DNA from: Acidimicrobiaceae bacterium
GTDB taxonomy: Bacteria > Actinomycetota > Acidimicrobiia > Acidimicrobiales > JAUTXP01
Direction: 5' to 3'
Assembly: GCA_030837965.1 (NCBI GenBank)
Contig: JAUTXP010000058.1
Location: 62,001 to 126,000 of the forward strand
DNA length: 64,000 nt
Shown one piece after another: positions 15,894 through 22,876 of this stretch. The position numbers and the translations under genes are program-made. Below the pieces are notes generated by a model. That model saw only the letters and a list, made by a program, of their open reading frames with translations, was not told the DNA's origin and ran no database searches. Each line of letters begins with the position of its first letter. Position 1 is the stretch's first letter.

Positions 15894-16384
15894 TGTGACA
15901 ACCGGGGACGTTGTCCCTGACGGGACGGGGTGAGTGGTCCACCGATGAGTTGAGCCCTCCGAGCGACGCTGTGGGTCTTCCACAACTCCCGGCTCACAAG
16001 GAGGGCTCAGTGGCCCACGCTGGAAGCCGGCACCCGAACGCGGTGCTGACCCCGACCGGCCGCCGCCGCATGGTGGCCTGCGTCATCGAGCGGCGATGGA
16101 CGGTCGAGGCGACCGCCGAGCGGTTCCAGGTCGACCCGAAGACGGTCCACAAGTGGCGTGACCGGTTCCTCGCTGCGGGCAAGGACGGCCTGCGGGACCG
16201 GTCGAGCCGGACTCGGCGCTCACCGAGCCGGACGCCTCGGCCGCTCCGCCGTCGGGTGATTCCGCTCCGGCGCAGCCGCCGCTGGGGCGGCGACCGGATC
16301 GCCTGCGAGCTCGGTCTGGCGTGGGCAGCCACAACGTCGAACTCATTGAGTACACCCCTGGGGTGCCTCGTTCAGGCCGGCTGA
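15894..16384 (+). mobile_element. Truncated IS481-like element
   Basis: A left end beginning TGTGACAACCGGGGACG is followed from about 16011 by the N-terminus of an IS481-type transposase: LTPTGRRRMVACVIERRWTV, the helix-turn-helix RFQVDPKTVHKWRDRFLAAG, LRDRSSRTRRSPSRTP and RRWGGDRIACELGLA. The frame then ends in unrelated sequence; the rve/DDE catalytic domain and the right end are missing. It cannot transpose by itself. Confidence 0.8.
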
Positions 16385-16557
16385 GCAACTTCGACCTCAG
16401 GGGGCCGCAGGGACCTGCGCCGGAACAGCCTGCGAGCGCGTAGTTTCCGGCAGCGTCATGGCTCGCAGGGCGCGCGCTATCAGTCACCGGTCGCGATCTC
16501 CGACCGGAGAACCGTGTGGCGATGCGCAAGGCGCAGTGAAGGCATCGAGGCCGCCGG

Positions 16558-16640
16558 GGTGTTCGCACAAGGACCTCCCAGGGCCACTGAGCCGCTGACC
16601 TGCGGCTTTTGCGCGGGCAACTGTCGTTGTGCGAACCACC
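16558..16640 (+). repeat. 83-bp attC-like element, copy R6
   Basis: Left arm GGTGTTCGCACAAGGACCTC at 16558; right arm around 16620-16640 contains CTGTCGTTGTGCGAACCACC. The interior keeps GGCCACTGAGCCGCTGACCT and GCGGCTTTTGCGCGGG. Outer parts still pair; the inner arm has diverged. It is the last clear copy in the series. Confidence 0.75.
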
Positions 16641-16669
16641 CTTCGCCTCCCGCGCAGTGACCGACCCAG

Positions 16670-17010
16670 TCACGCCCGCCGTGCTAGCAGAGAGAACGAG
16701 TTCGGCAGCCTGCCTCGCCAGGCGGCCGCAGATGCACCGGCGGGCATCCAGAACGGGTCTGAGTACTCGCCGAGGTGAAGGACGGTCATCCCCATGCCAA
16801 CCACCGAGTTCACCACGGCGGCCAACGGCCACTGGTGCTCGACCGCCTCCACGTCGGCGTCGTCAGAGAACCGCTGTATCGCGGACCCGGGGAACGTGTC
16901 GTTCACGCGGTCCCGCCGAAGTAGTCCACATCGGTGAGGCGCACCTCGTCCTCGTCGCTGGACCACAGCGGTGCGCAGGCTGTCCGCTCGGTGGGTAACC
17001 CCCGGCGGCG
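16670..17010 (-). pseudogene. SAM-methyltransferase remnant (C-terminal part)
   Basis: The minus frame ending at 16670 reads NDTFPGSAIQRFSDDADVEA, VVNSVVGMGMTVLHLGEYSD and GRLPNSFSLLARRA, a typical C-terminus of class I SAM methyltransferases of small molecules. A frame switch near 16915 is needed to extend it to RLTDVDYFGG. The SAM-binding N-terminus is absent. It lies right after R6, in a unit that has decayed. Confidence 0.6.
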
Positions 17011-17065
17011 CTTCACGCGGTGCGGTCCGACTCCGTAGATGGACCGGTAACAGCGATGATTGTAC

Positions 17066-17689
17066 GTGGCCTTCTCGCCGAAGAGACTCGTACGGCAGAG
17101 CTACAACCGAATCGCCGATTCGTACGCGGACGCCGTTCCCGACCCCGAGGGACCGAGGGCGAAGTACATCCGCCTGTTAAGGGATCTCGTCCCGGCGGGA
17201 AGACGAGTGCTCGATCTCGGCTGTGCCACCGGTGCACATGTGACTCGCTACCTGGCGGAGGACTTCGATGTTGTCGGAGTCGACATCTCGGAGCGGAGCA
17301 TCGCCCGGGCGACGGAGACGGTCCCAAGGGCAACGTTCGTCGTGGCCGACATGGCAACAGTCGCCTTCGCGCCCGGCTCCTTCGACGCGGTCGTCGCTTT
17401 CTTCTCGCTCATCCATGTGCCACGTGCCGAGCACGCCGTCGTTCTGCGATCGGTGCACGACTGGCTGCGCCCGGGCGGGGTGTGCATCGTGACGATGGGC
17501 GCCGGGGGCGGGGGCGAAGCTACCGGCACATTTCACGGCGTCGAGATGTACTGGAGCAGCTGGCCCGCGGCCGACAGTCTACGAATGGTTGCGGACGCAG
17601 GCCTTGGGCTCCTCTCCGCAACCGAAGAGCACGAAGAGGAGAACGCGACGCTGGTGTCGCATCTTTGGGTGGTCGCCCGGCGCCCTTAG
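17066..17689 (+). CDS. Class I SAM-dependent methyltransferase
   Basis: A roughly 207-residue methyltransferase with motif I VLDLGCATGAHVTRYL, acidic residue at the end of strand 2 (VVGVDIS), ATFVVADMATVAF (motif III region) and FDAVVAFFSLIHVP (motif IV). The C-terminal strand pair (GVCIVTMGAGG and ATLVSHLWVVARRP) completes the fold. It probably acts on a small molecule. The start is uncertain: GTG 17066 (VAFSPKRLVRQ) or TTG 17060. It is intact, next to a broken relative on the other strand. Confidence 0.85.
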   Translation: MAFSPKRLVRQSYNRIADSYADAVPDPEGPRAKYIRLLRDLVPAGRRVLDLGCATGAHVTRYLAEDFDVVGVDISERSIARATETVPRATFVVADMATVAFAPGSFDAVVAFFSLIHVPRAEHAVVLRSVHDWLRPGGVCIVTMGAGGGGEATGTFHGVEMYWSSWPAADSLRMVADAGLGLLSATEEHEEENATLVSHLWVVARRP

Positions 17690-17885
17690 CGCGAGGTCCG
17701 GGGGACACGGGGTGGCCGCCGCCTCCGCCTTCGGGCTTCGAGGACGCGGCTGGATCGTCACGTCCCACAACGCCCGCATGCGCTACCTCCGGTGCCCCCT
17801 CTGACGTCACAGTTGGCCTCCGCAGGCGGCCGCGGCTTGCGACCGCATCCGCGGATCGCGGTGACTGTCCGACGCGGCGAGCCCA

Positions 17886-18529
17886 TCACGTTGCCGCCTC
17901 TCTCGGGCCGGCGAGCCATCCCTGGCCAAGCGAGAGCGCGCTGTCGCGCCATAGCCCGAGTTGCTGGTCGACCCATGCCATCAGGCATGGCGCCGCATCG
18001 GCCACCGAGACTCCGCTGGTGTCGATGACGGCAAGGTCCCACCTGGGATCCCCCTTTGACCAGCCTGTCCAGCGGTTCCACACTGCGTCTGCGCACGTAC
18101 CGCGAATGACGCTTGGCTCGAACTGCGGGTCCTGCGCGTGGTGCCGGTGCCACGCCGCCCACCGCAAGTAGTCGCGCTCCGTTTCCGGTGTCGAGCGCGC
18201 GCCATCGCGCTTGCGGAGGCGTTCGACCCTGATCTCGTCGGTGACGTCGACAAGGCAGATTGCAATTCCGTCCAGCTCGGTCGCCGACGGCGTGGCGAGC
18301 ACCTCGCCCAGTGGCGACTGGCCCGCGAGGAGCAAGTGCCTGCCTTGGCGTTCGTAAGCCAGCGCCTGACGCACCCACCACTAGTTGGCCCGGTGCCGCC
18401 AACACGTGTCGGGGGACTCCGGACGCCAATCTCGTCGAAGTCGCGCACAACGACCTCAGGATGATCCGCGAGGCTCCGGGCAAGCGTGGACTTCCCGGCG
18501 CAGCTCGAACCCGTGAGCTTCAACAGCAT
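17886..18529 (-). pseudogene. P-loop kinase-like gene, frameshift plus internal stop
   Basis: The first part, MLLKLTGSSCAGKSTLARSL and VVRDFDEIG, carries a clear Walker A. Around 18410 the frame shifts; the correct continuation reads PDTCWRHRAN, then a TAG in the sense frame, then WWVRQALAYERQGRHLLLAG and SPLGEVLATP to DVTDEIRVERLRKRD. Proteins of this kind normally continue without interruption (W-R-x-R-A-x-E-x-W-V-R), so the TAG replaces a probable GAG. Two independent lesions make sequencing error unlikely as the only cause. It is a nucleotide-dependent kinase or transferase remnant. Confidence 0.75.
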
Positions 18530-18705
18530 TGATCGGGCTTTTCCCGGCCGTCGAACAGCTTCCTTGTTCTTGTGCGAAATGCCACGGCCGAATCTTCGCT
18601 CGGATCACTCGTGCCCTCGATGCATTTGATTCGCACGAACATCGAGGCGGATCGCGGAACGGTCAGCAGCAGCGTCCAAACCCCACATGCCGACAGGTCG
18701 ATACC

Positions 18706-19527
18706 GTGTCGGCAGTGGACCACGTCTTGTGGATCGGCGGCCCTCCCGGGTCGGGGAAGACCACGGTGGCCAGGCGGCTGGCTCGTAAGCACGGGCTCCG
18801 CCTCTACAGCACCGACACCCGAACGTGGGACCACCGAGACCGCGCGCTCGCCTCCAACTACGAGCCTGCCATGCGCTGGGAGGCGATGACCCCCGCTGAG
18901 CGCCGGTCGGGCGATCCGGCCGAGATGCTCCGCATGTCGTTGCACCACGAGCGCCGTCAGATGGTGATCGACGATCTCGAGGCGATGCCGACTGCGCCGC
19001 TGATCGTCGCCGAGGGTACGTGCGTCCCGGCGTCGGCGTCGGCGGCGCGGCCGCACCGCGCTGTCTGGCTGCTGCCCAGCGGAGAGTTCCAGCAATCGAC
19101 CCTGGCAATGCGGAGTCTCGACCGGGGGTCACTGGAGATGTACATGCTGCTCAGTCAACAGATTGTCGACGAGGCCCGGGCACACCGGCTCCCGACAGTC
19201 CGGGTCGACCGCACCCATCCGCTCGACGCAGTGATGGAGGCAGTGGAAGACGCGTTCTCGGCAGCCCTCACGAATGGTCCGCGCATCTTGGCGATGACGG
19301 ATCGCCGCATCCTGCTCCGCGAGATCAACCAAGCGGTCGTCGCTCAAGTGCGCGGGTACTACGCCCGGCCATGGGCCGCGGGCGACGCAGACTCGGTCAT
19401 CCAGTCGTTCGTGTGCGAGTGCGGCGAAGCGGCTTGTACGGCCGAGGTCTCGACGACGGTCGGCGCGGCGGCGCAGCCGATCGTCGCGCACCCATTCGAC
19501 AAGCGCCTCAGGCATCATGAGGCGTGA
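18706..19527 (+). CDS. P-loop NTPase/kinase-like protein, 273 aa
   Basis: Walker A GGPPGSGKTTVARRLARKHG lies at residues 9-28 when GTG 18706 (VSAVDHVLWIG) is the start; the frame opens to 18529 but the extra part is Arg-rich and unconvincing. The rest includes YSTDTRTWDHRDRALA, VEGTCVPA in a strand position, and a C-terminal CECG...C segment that may bind zinc. It resembles gluconate/shikimate-kinase-fold proteins of unknown substrate. Its last codon overlaps the next gene (GTGA), so the two are coupled. Confidence 0.75.
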   Translation: MSAVDHVLWIGGPPGSGKTTVARRLARKHGLRLYSTDTRTWDHRDRALASNYEPAMRWEAMTPAERRSGDPAEMLRMSLHHERRQMVIDDLEAMPTAPLIVAEGTCVPASASAARPHRAVWLLPSGEFQQSTLAMRSLDRGSLEMYMLLSQQIVDEARAHRLPTVRVDRTHPLDAVMEAVEDAFSAALTNGPRILAMTDRRILLREINQAVVAQVRGYYARPWAAGDADSVIQSFVCECGEAACTAEVSTTVGAAAQPIVAHPFDKRLRHHEA

Positions 19528-19988
19528 TCCGCCATACGGCCCTCACGCGGTGGGCGCTCACCGTGATGTACGGGGCAGTTGCAGGCTTCATCCTCTTGGG
19601 CGCGGTGGTGAACGCGGCGGGCGGGAAGTGGCGGGACGCCCTCCTGCTGTTCGGCTTCGGGGCGTTCCTCGCCTATCGAGGCGCGTTGCCATGGGTGCAG
19701 TTCGTCGACGTGACGGCCGGCGGCCTCCGGTATTGCAACTGGGGTCGAGTTCGGTTCCTGCCATGGGCCGCGATCGAGCGGTTTGATGTGCGCGAGCTCC
19801 TTGTTTCAAAGGGCCCGAACCGTTGGGTGGTGACGGCGCATCGGCCACGGAGGCCGCCGGTGGCACTGCGGGCCGCGACCCGTCCCGGCAGTTACCGCGC
19901 CCGCCCGAGTCCGAGCGAGACGTTCGCACGTGGGTTGGCCTCGGAGCTGAACGACCGACTCAGGGCGCAGGCCCCACGCGGGCGGTAG
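19524..19988 (+). CDS. Small membrane protein with PH-like domain
   Basis: Two membrane segments (LTVMYGAVAGFILLGAVV and ALLLFGFGAFLAY) precede a cytoplasmic part reading VDVTAGGLRYCNWGRVRFLP then WAAIERFDVRELL, the pattern of bacterial PH-like (bPH/YcxB-type) domains. The GTG at 19524 overlaps the stop of the kinase-like gene. The function is unknown; coupling suggests a shared role. Confidence 0.6.
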   Translation: MIRHTALTRWALTVMYGAVAGFILLGAVVNAAGGKWRDALLLFGFGAFLAYRGALPWVQFVDVTAGGLRYCNWGRVRFLPWAAIERFDVRELLVSKGPNRWVVTAHRPRRPPVALRAATRPGSYRARPSPSETFARGLASELNDRLRAQAPRGR

Positions 19989-19992
19989 AGAT

Positions 19993-20157
19993 CTAACCGG
20001 ACGGGCGTGACCGAAGGCGGCGCGCTGTGCCCCACAGTGCGCCCAAGGTGGTGCCGACGACGGCGCCAGGGGCTCCGAACGCGCCGCCGAGCAAGGCGGC
20101 CGCGATGACCACGACAACGAATCCCCCAAGCCACACTCGCGTCGACACGTCGGTCAT
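19993..20157 (-). CDS. Small membrane protein, 54 aa
   Basis: MTDVSTRVWLGGFVVVVIAA and GGAFGAPGAVVGTTLGALWG give two membrane-spanning helices with a basic tail RRLRSRPSG. The ATG overlaps the stop of the GNAT gene (TAATG), which suggests translational coupling. No function can be assigned. Confidence 0.5.
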   Translation of the reverse strand: MTDVSTRVWLGGFVVVVIAAALLGGAFGAPGAVVGTTLGALWGTARRLRSRPSG

Positions 20158-20636
20158 TATCCCCGACTGCCGACGGCGATGCTCATGCATGTGCTGACCG
20201 GGTTGGCGGTGTAGTCGCCGAACGGCGGACACGGCTCGAAGCCGGCTTTGGCGTACAGGGCCCGGGCCGGCGCGAACGCCTCAAGCGTGCCCGTCTCCAG
20301 ACTGACCCTTCGATAGTTGCGCGCCGCAGCCACCGACAGAATGTGGTCGACCATGGCCCGCCCCACCCCCCGGCCGCGAACGGCGTCGCTGGTGTGCATC
20401 GACTTCAGCTCGCCATGGGTCGCATCCAGTTCCTTGAGCGCCCCGACAGCCACCAGCACACCGTCTTCGCGGCCACTGAAGAACGTGACCGCCGGGTCGC
20501 AAAGACCCTCGATGTCCAAGGCGTGGACGTGCCCGGGAGGGGTCACCTCCCGGGCGAAGTCCAAATGGCGTTCGAGGAGCCGGCGAACGTCTTCACGGCG
20601 AGGGTCGTCAGTGTCGATCTCGATGGCCAAGCCCAC
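20157..20636 (-). CDS. GNAT-family N-acetyltransferase
   Basis: A 159-residue GNAT protein. Motif A is clear, MHTSDAVRGRGVGRAMVDHI (R-G-x-G-x-G/A), followed by VSLETGTLEAFAPARALYAKAGFEPC, the motif B arrangement. The GTG 20636 (VGLAIEIDTDD) is chosen because homologs begin just before such a strand; an ATG lies 27 codons upstream. The substrate is unknown. It lies near the presumed right end of the island. Confidence 0.85.
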   Translation of the reverse strand: MGLAIEIDTDDPRREDVRRLLERHLDFAREVTPPGHVHALDIEGLCDPAVTFFSGREDGVLVAVGALKELDATHGELKSMHTSDAVRGRGVGRAMVDHILSVAAARNYRRVSLETGTLEAFAPARALYAKAGFEPCPPFGDYTANPVSTCMSIAVGSRG

Positions 20637-20763
20637 GCCCTGACTTAACCACCGCCCGCCCGCGTCCGGCAACGCGGTGCTTGTCAGCCTCAGTTCGGCC
20701 CCGAGGCGAGGCGGCATGACAAGAACGGAAGGGAGTGACGCCGTGCGGGGGACGCGTCTGGCT

Positions 20764-20802
20764 CAGCCGGCGCCGTCAGCCGGCGCCGTCAGCCGGCGCC
20801 GT
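20764..20802 (+). repeat. 13-bp tandem repeat, three copies
   Basis: CAGCCGGCGCCGT occurs three times in a row, ending at the stop codon of the minus-strand gene at 20802. Each unit contains the palindrome GCCGGC/GGCGCC and a TCA/TGA, so the 3' end of the gene is followed by repeated stops. It may help transcription end. Confidence 0.7.
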
Positions 20803-21755
20803 CAGCCCACGCCCTCGCCGGTTGCCGCGGGTGCCTCGGCCAAGTGGACGAAGCCCGCGGGCACCGCCACCGCGAGCTGGGCTTCACTGGCCGCCGAGCG
20901 GGGGAGCCATTCGAAGTCAGACCGCACGTCCGACTGTGCCTTGTTGGCCTGATGCGAGACCGACCGCACGGGGAGGTTGGTAGCGACGTCGACCCACAAG
21001 TCGCCCGGCGTGGTGATCAGCCCGGGCTTGGTCGGCGGCAGCCAGCGCAGACGGAGCACCGCCCTACCGTCGAGCGTCTCGTGGGCAACCTCTTGCAAAG
21101 TGCCGTCATCGAGCTGGGCCCGGATGTCGGCCGCCGTCGGCCCACCGGTGAACGTCATCTCGCTCTCGCGGCCAGGCTCGGTGTTGTACGTCCACCACGC
21201 CCGGTCGTTGAAGCTCACGACGCGCACCACCACGTGGTCGCCCTGCGCCGTCAGCTCGTGGTCGTAGATCGGCACCCCGGCCAGGGTGGAGCTGCGGAAC
21301 CGCTCCCGCCGGTTGACCGGATCGTGCCACGAGTCCCAGCGCACGCCATTGCCGAAGTCGCCGACCACGTGGAGCACATCGTCCGCGGCCCCGGCCATGG
21401 CCAGGCGCACCCGTTCCAGCACCAGCGGCGGCTCGCCAACGGGAGCGGCGGCCGAACCCGAGGTCGTGGAGTGCGGCGAGTTCGAGGACGACGACGGCAG
21501 ACCGGCCCACAGCAGGCCGACGACGGCCGCGGCAGTCAGCACCGGCGCCAGCGATGCGGCGGCCACCCGGCGCCGTCGACTGCGACCACGGCCCCGACTG
21601 CGATCGCGGTCGTGGCCCACCGCAACACTCGCTTCGTCGGCCAACAGGGATGCCAACAGCTCGTCGCGCTCCCTGGCCCCGACCACCTGTTCCGTGCGCT
21701 CGGCAAGGGCGGGTCGGGCCTGGGTCAGACGGTCCATCAGGTCAGTCGTGTTCAT
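20802..21755 (-). CDS. Membrane-anchored anti-sigma-like / sensor protein
   Basis: A 317-residue protein encoded directly after the ECF sigma gene, overlapping it by four bases. The N-terminus (MNTTDLMDRLTQARPALAER) is cytoplasmic, a single TM follows an Arg-rich stretch (VLTAAAVVGLLWAGLPS, near residue 72), and the rest is an extracytoplasmic domain resembling outer-envelope LolA/MucB-like folds (DVLHVVGDFGNGVRW, LWVDVATNLPVRSV). The topology and overlap fit a regulator that holds the sigma factor at the membrane. No HxxxCxxC zinc anti-sigma motif is present, so the mechanism is uncertain. Confidence 0.65.
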   Translation of the reverse strand: MNTTDLMDRLTQARPALAERTEQVVGARERDELLASLLADEASVAVGHDRDRSRGRGRSRRRRVAAASLAPVLTAAAVVGLLWAGLPSSSSNSPHSTTSGSAAAPVGEPPLVLERVRLAMAGAADDVLHVVGDFGNGVRWDSWHDPVNRRERFRSSTLAGVPIYDHELTAQGDHVVVRVVSFNDRAWWTYNTEPGRESEMTFTGGPTAADIRAQLDDGTLQEVAHETLDGRAVLRLRWLPPTKPGLITTPGDLWVDVATNLPVRSVSHQANKAQSDVRSDFEWLPRSAASEAQLAVAVPAGFVHLAEAPAATGEGVG

Positions 21756-22372
21756 GGTGCCTCCAAGGGCTCAGGCAAACGGTCAAGCGGATCGGCTTCG
21801 ACTTCGGGTTCGGCTTCGGATTCGTCGACGACGGAGTCGTGAACTTCAAACGCGGCGGCCAGGCGGCGTCGGGCCCGGGACAGCCGCACGGCGAATGCGG
21901 CCTCCGAACAGCCCAGCACCACCGCCGCGTCCGCGGCCGGCAACCGGTCCCACGCCACCAGCCGCAGCACTTCTCGGTCACTTTCCGACAGGGTGAGAAA
22001 AGCATTGACCACGCCGTCGGCCTCGGCCACGGCATCGGCCGGGTCGACATGAGCGGCAGTGGCAGCGGCCGCGGCACCGCCGGCGCGTCCCATGGTCGAG
22101 ACCCGCGCCACCAGACTCCGCCGTCGGGTGGCGGATCGCCGCATGTCGGCCAACGTCCTGCGGGTCACTCCCAGCAGCCACGGCCTGACCTGCTCGGGCA
22201 TGTCGTCCCGCCTGCGCCAGGCCACGAGGAATGTCTGGGCCGCGGCGTCCTTGGCCAGTTCCACGTCCGCCCGAAGCAGGGCGTAGGCCAGCACGGCGTC
22301 GTAGTGCTCATGAAAGAGGCGCTCGAAGGCGCCCCGCTCGTCGTCGCGCACTCGCACGCCTTCCCTGGCCAT
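21752..22372 (-). CDS. ECF-type RNA polymerase sigma factor
   Basis: A 206-residue sigma-70 family protein. Region 2 is AFERLFHEHYDAVLAYALLR and AAAQTFLVAWRR; region 4 is LTLSESDREVLRLVAWDRLP then VVLGCSEAAFAVRLSRARRR, the helix-turn-helix that reads the -35 box. An Ala-rich linker joins them. The start MAREGVRVRDDER at 22372 is preferred over the upstream ATG. The overlapping gene downstream is the likely membrane regulator. The acidic C-terminal tail (SEAEPEVEADP) is unusual. Confidence 0.87.
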   Translation of the reverse strand: MAREGVRVRDDERGAFERLFHEHYDAVLAYALLRADVELAKDAAAQTFLVAWRRRDDMPEQVRPWLLGVTRRTLADMRRSATRRRSLVARVSTMGRAGGAAAAATAAHVDPADAVAEADGVVNAFLTLSESDREVLRLVAWDRLPAADAAVVLGCSEAAFAVRLSRARRRLAAAFEVHDSVVDESEAEPEVEADPLDRLPEPLEAP

Positions 22373-22455
22373 CAACCGTGTAGTGGCCGGCACCGCCCTC
22401 GCATTACAGCGGACGGCCGGATTGCCCGACCCCCCTCGTACACTGATGCGCCCTG

Positions 22456-22821
22456 ATGACGCAGATCGACGTGCTCAGCGCGGAGCGGACGAAGGTAGCG
22501 GCCCAAGTGGGCGCGCTCGCCGAGGAGTGGGACGCCATCGTGGCCGCGGCCCAGGACGTGGCCATGGACGACGAGCACGATCCCGACGGCTCCACGGTGG
22601 GGTTCGAGCGGGCCCGAGTCGGCGCGCTGCTCGACCAGTCCAGACGCAGGCTGGCCGCGCTCGACCAGGCTCTCGAACGGGCCCACGCCGGGAGGTACGG
22701 GCGATGCGAGGAGTGCGGCGTCCCCATCCCGCCCGAGCGCTTGGCCGCCCTGCCCGAGACGGTGAGATGCGTGGCCTGCGCGGCCCCGACCGACCCCCGC
22801 CGTTCCGGCATTTGGGCGTAG
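22456..22821 (+). CDS. DksA/TraR-family zinc-finger protein
   Basis: A 121-residue protein: a helical coiled coil (SAERTKVAAQVGALAEEWDA, RARVGALLDQSRRRLAALDQ) followed by a C4 zinc finger, GRCEECGVPIPPERL and VRCVACA. This is the DksA/TraR architecture, in which the coiled coil enters the RNA polymerase secondary channel. Actinobacterial members are often growth or stress regulators. The gene is divergent from the sigma operon. Its 3' end is part of a hairpin. Confidence 0.85.
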   Translation: MTQIDVLSAERTKVAAQVGALAEEWDAIVAAAQDVAMDDEHDPDGSTVGFERARVGALLDQSRRRLAALDQALERAHAGRYGRCEECGVPIPPERLAALPETVRCVACAAPTDPRRSGIWA

Positions 22822-22859
22822 TTCAGGCCGGTTTGTCGACAGAACCACGCCCAAATGCC
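22807..22859. terminator. Inverted repeat at convergent gene ends
   Basis: GGCATTTGGGCGT (22807-22819) and ACGCCCAAATGCC (22847-22859) are perfectly complementary across a 27-base loop. The left arm includes the last codons and stop of the DksA-like gene. It lies between convergent genes and could end transcription from both sides, although no U-tract follows. Confidence 0.6.
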
Positions 22860-22876
22860 AGAGGCAGGCCGTCCGC

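Noticed and set aside
11431-16640. CRISPR array made of the 83-bp repeats
   Set aside because: Units between repeats are whole genes of 0.5-1.3 kb, the repeats are long and dyad-symmetric over their full length, and no cas gene is present.
18560-18590. A seventh cassette repeat near TTGTTCTTGTGCGAAATGCC
   Set aside because: Only TTGTGCGAA matches; no left arm or conserved interior can be found, so chance is likely.
2620-22000. A duplicated tmRNA 3' end marking the right boundary (attR) of the island
   Set aside because: I looked for GGTTCGATTCCCGCC-like sequence to the right of 2619 and found none; the right end stays undefined.
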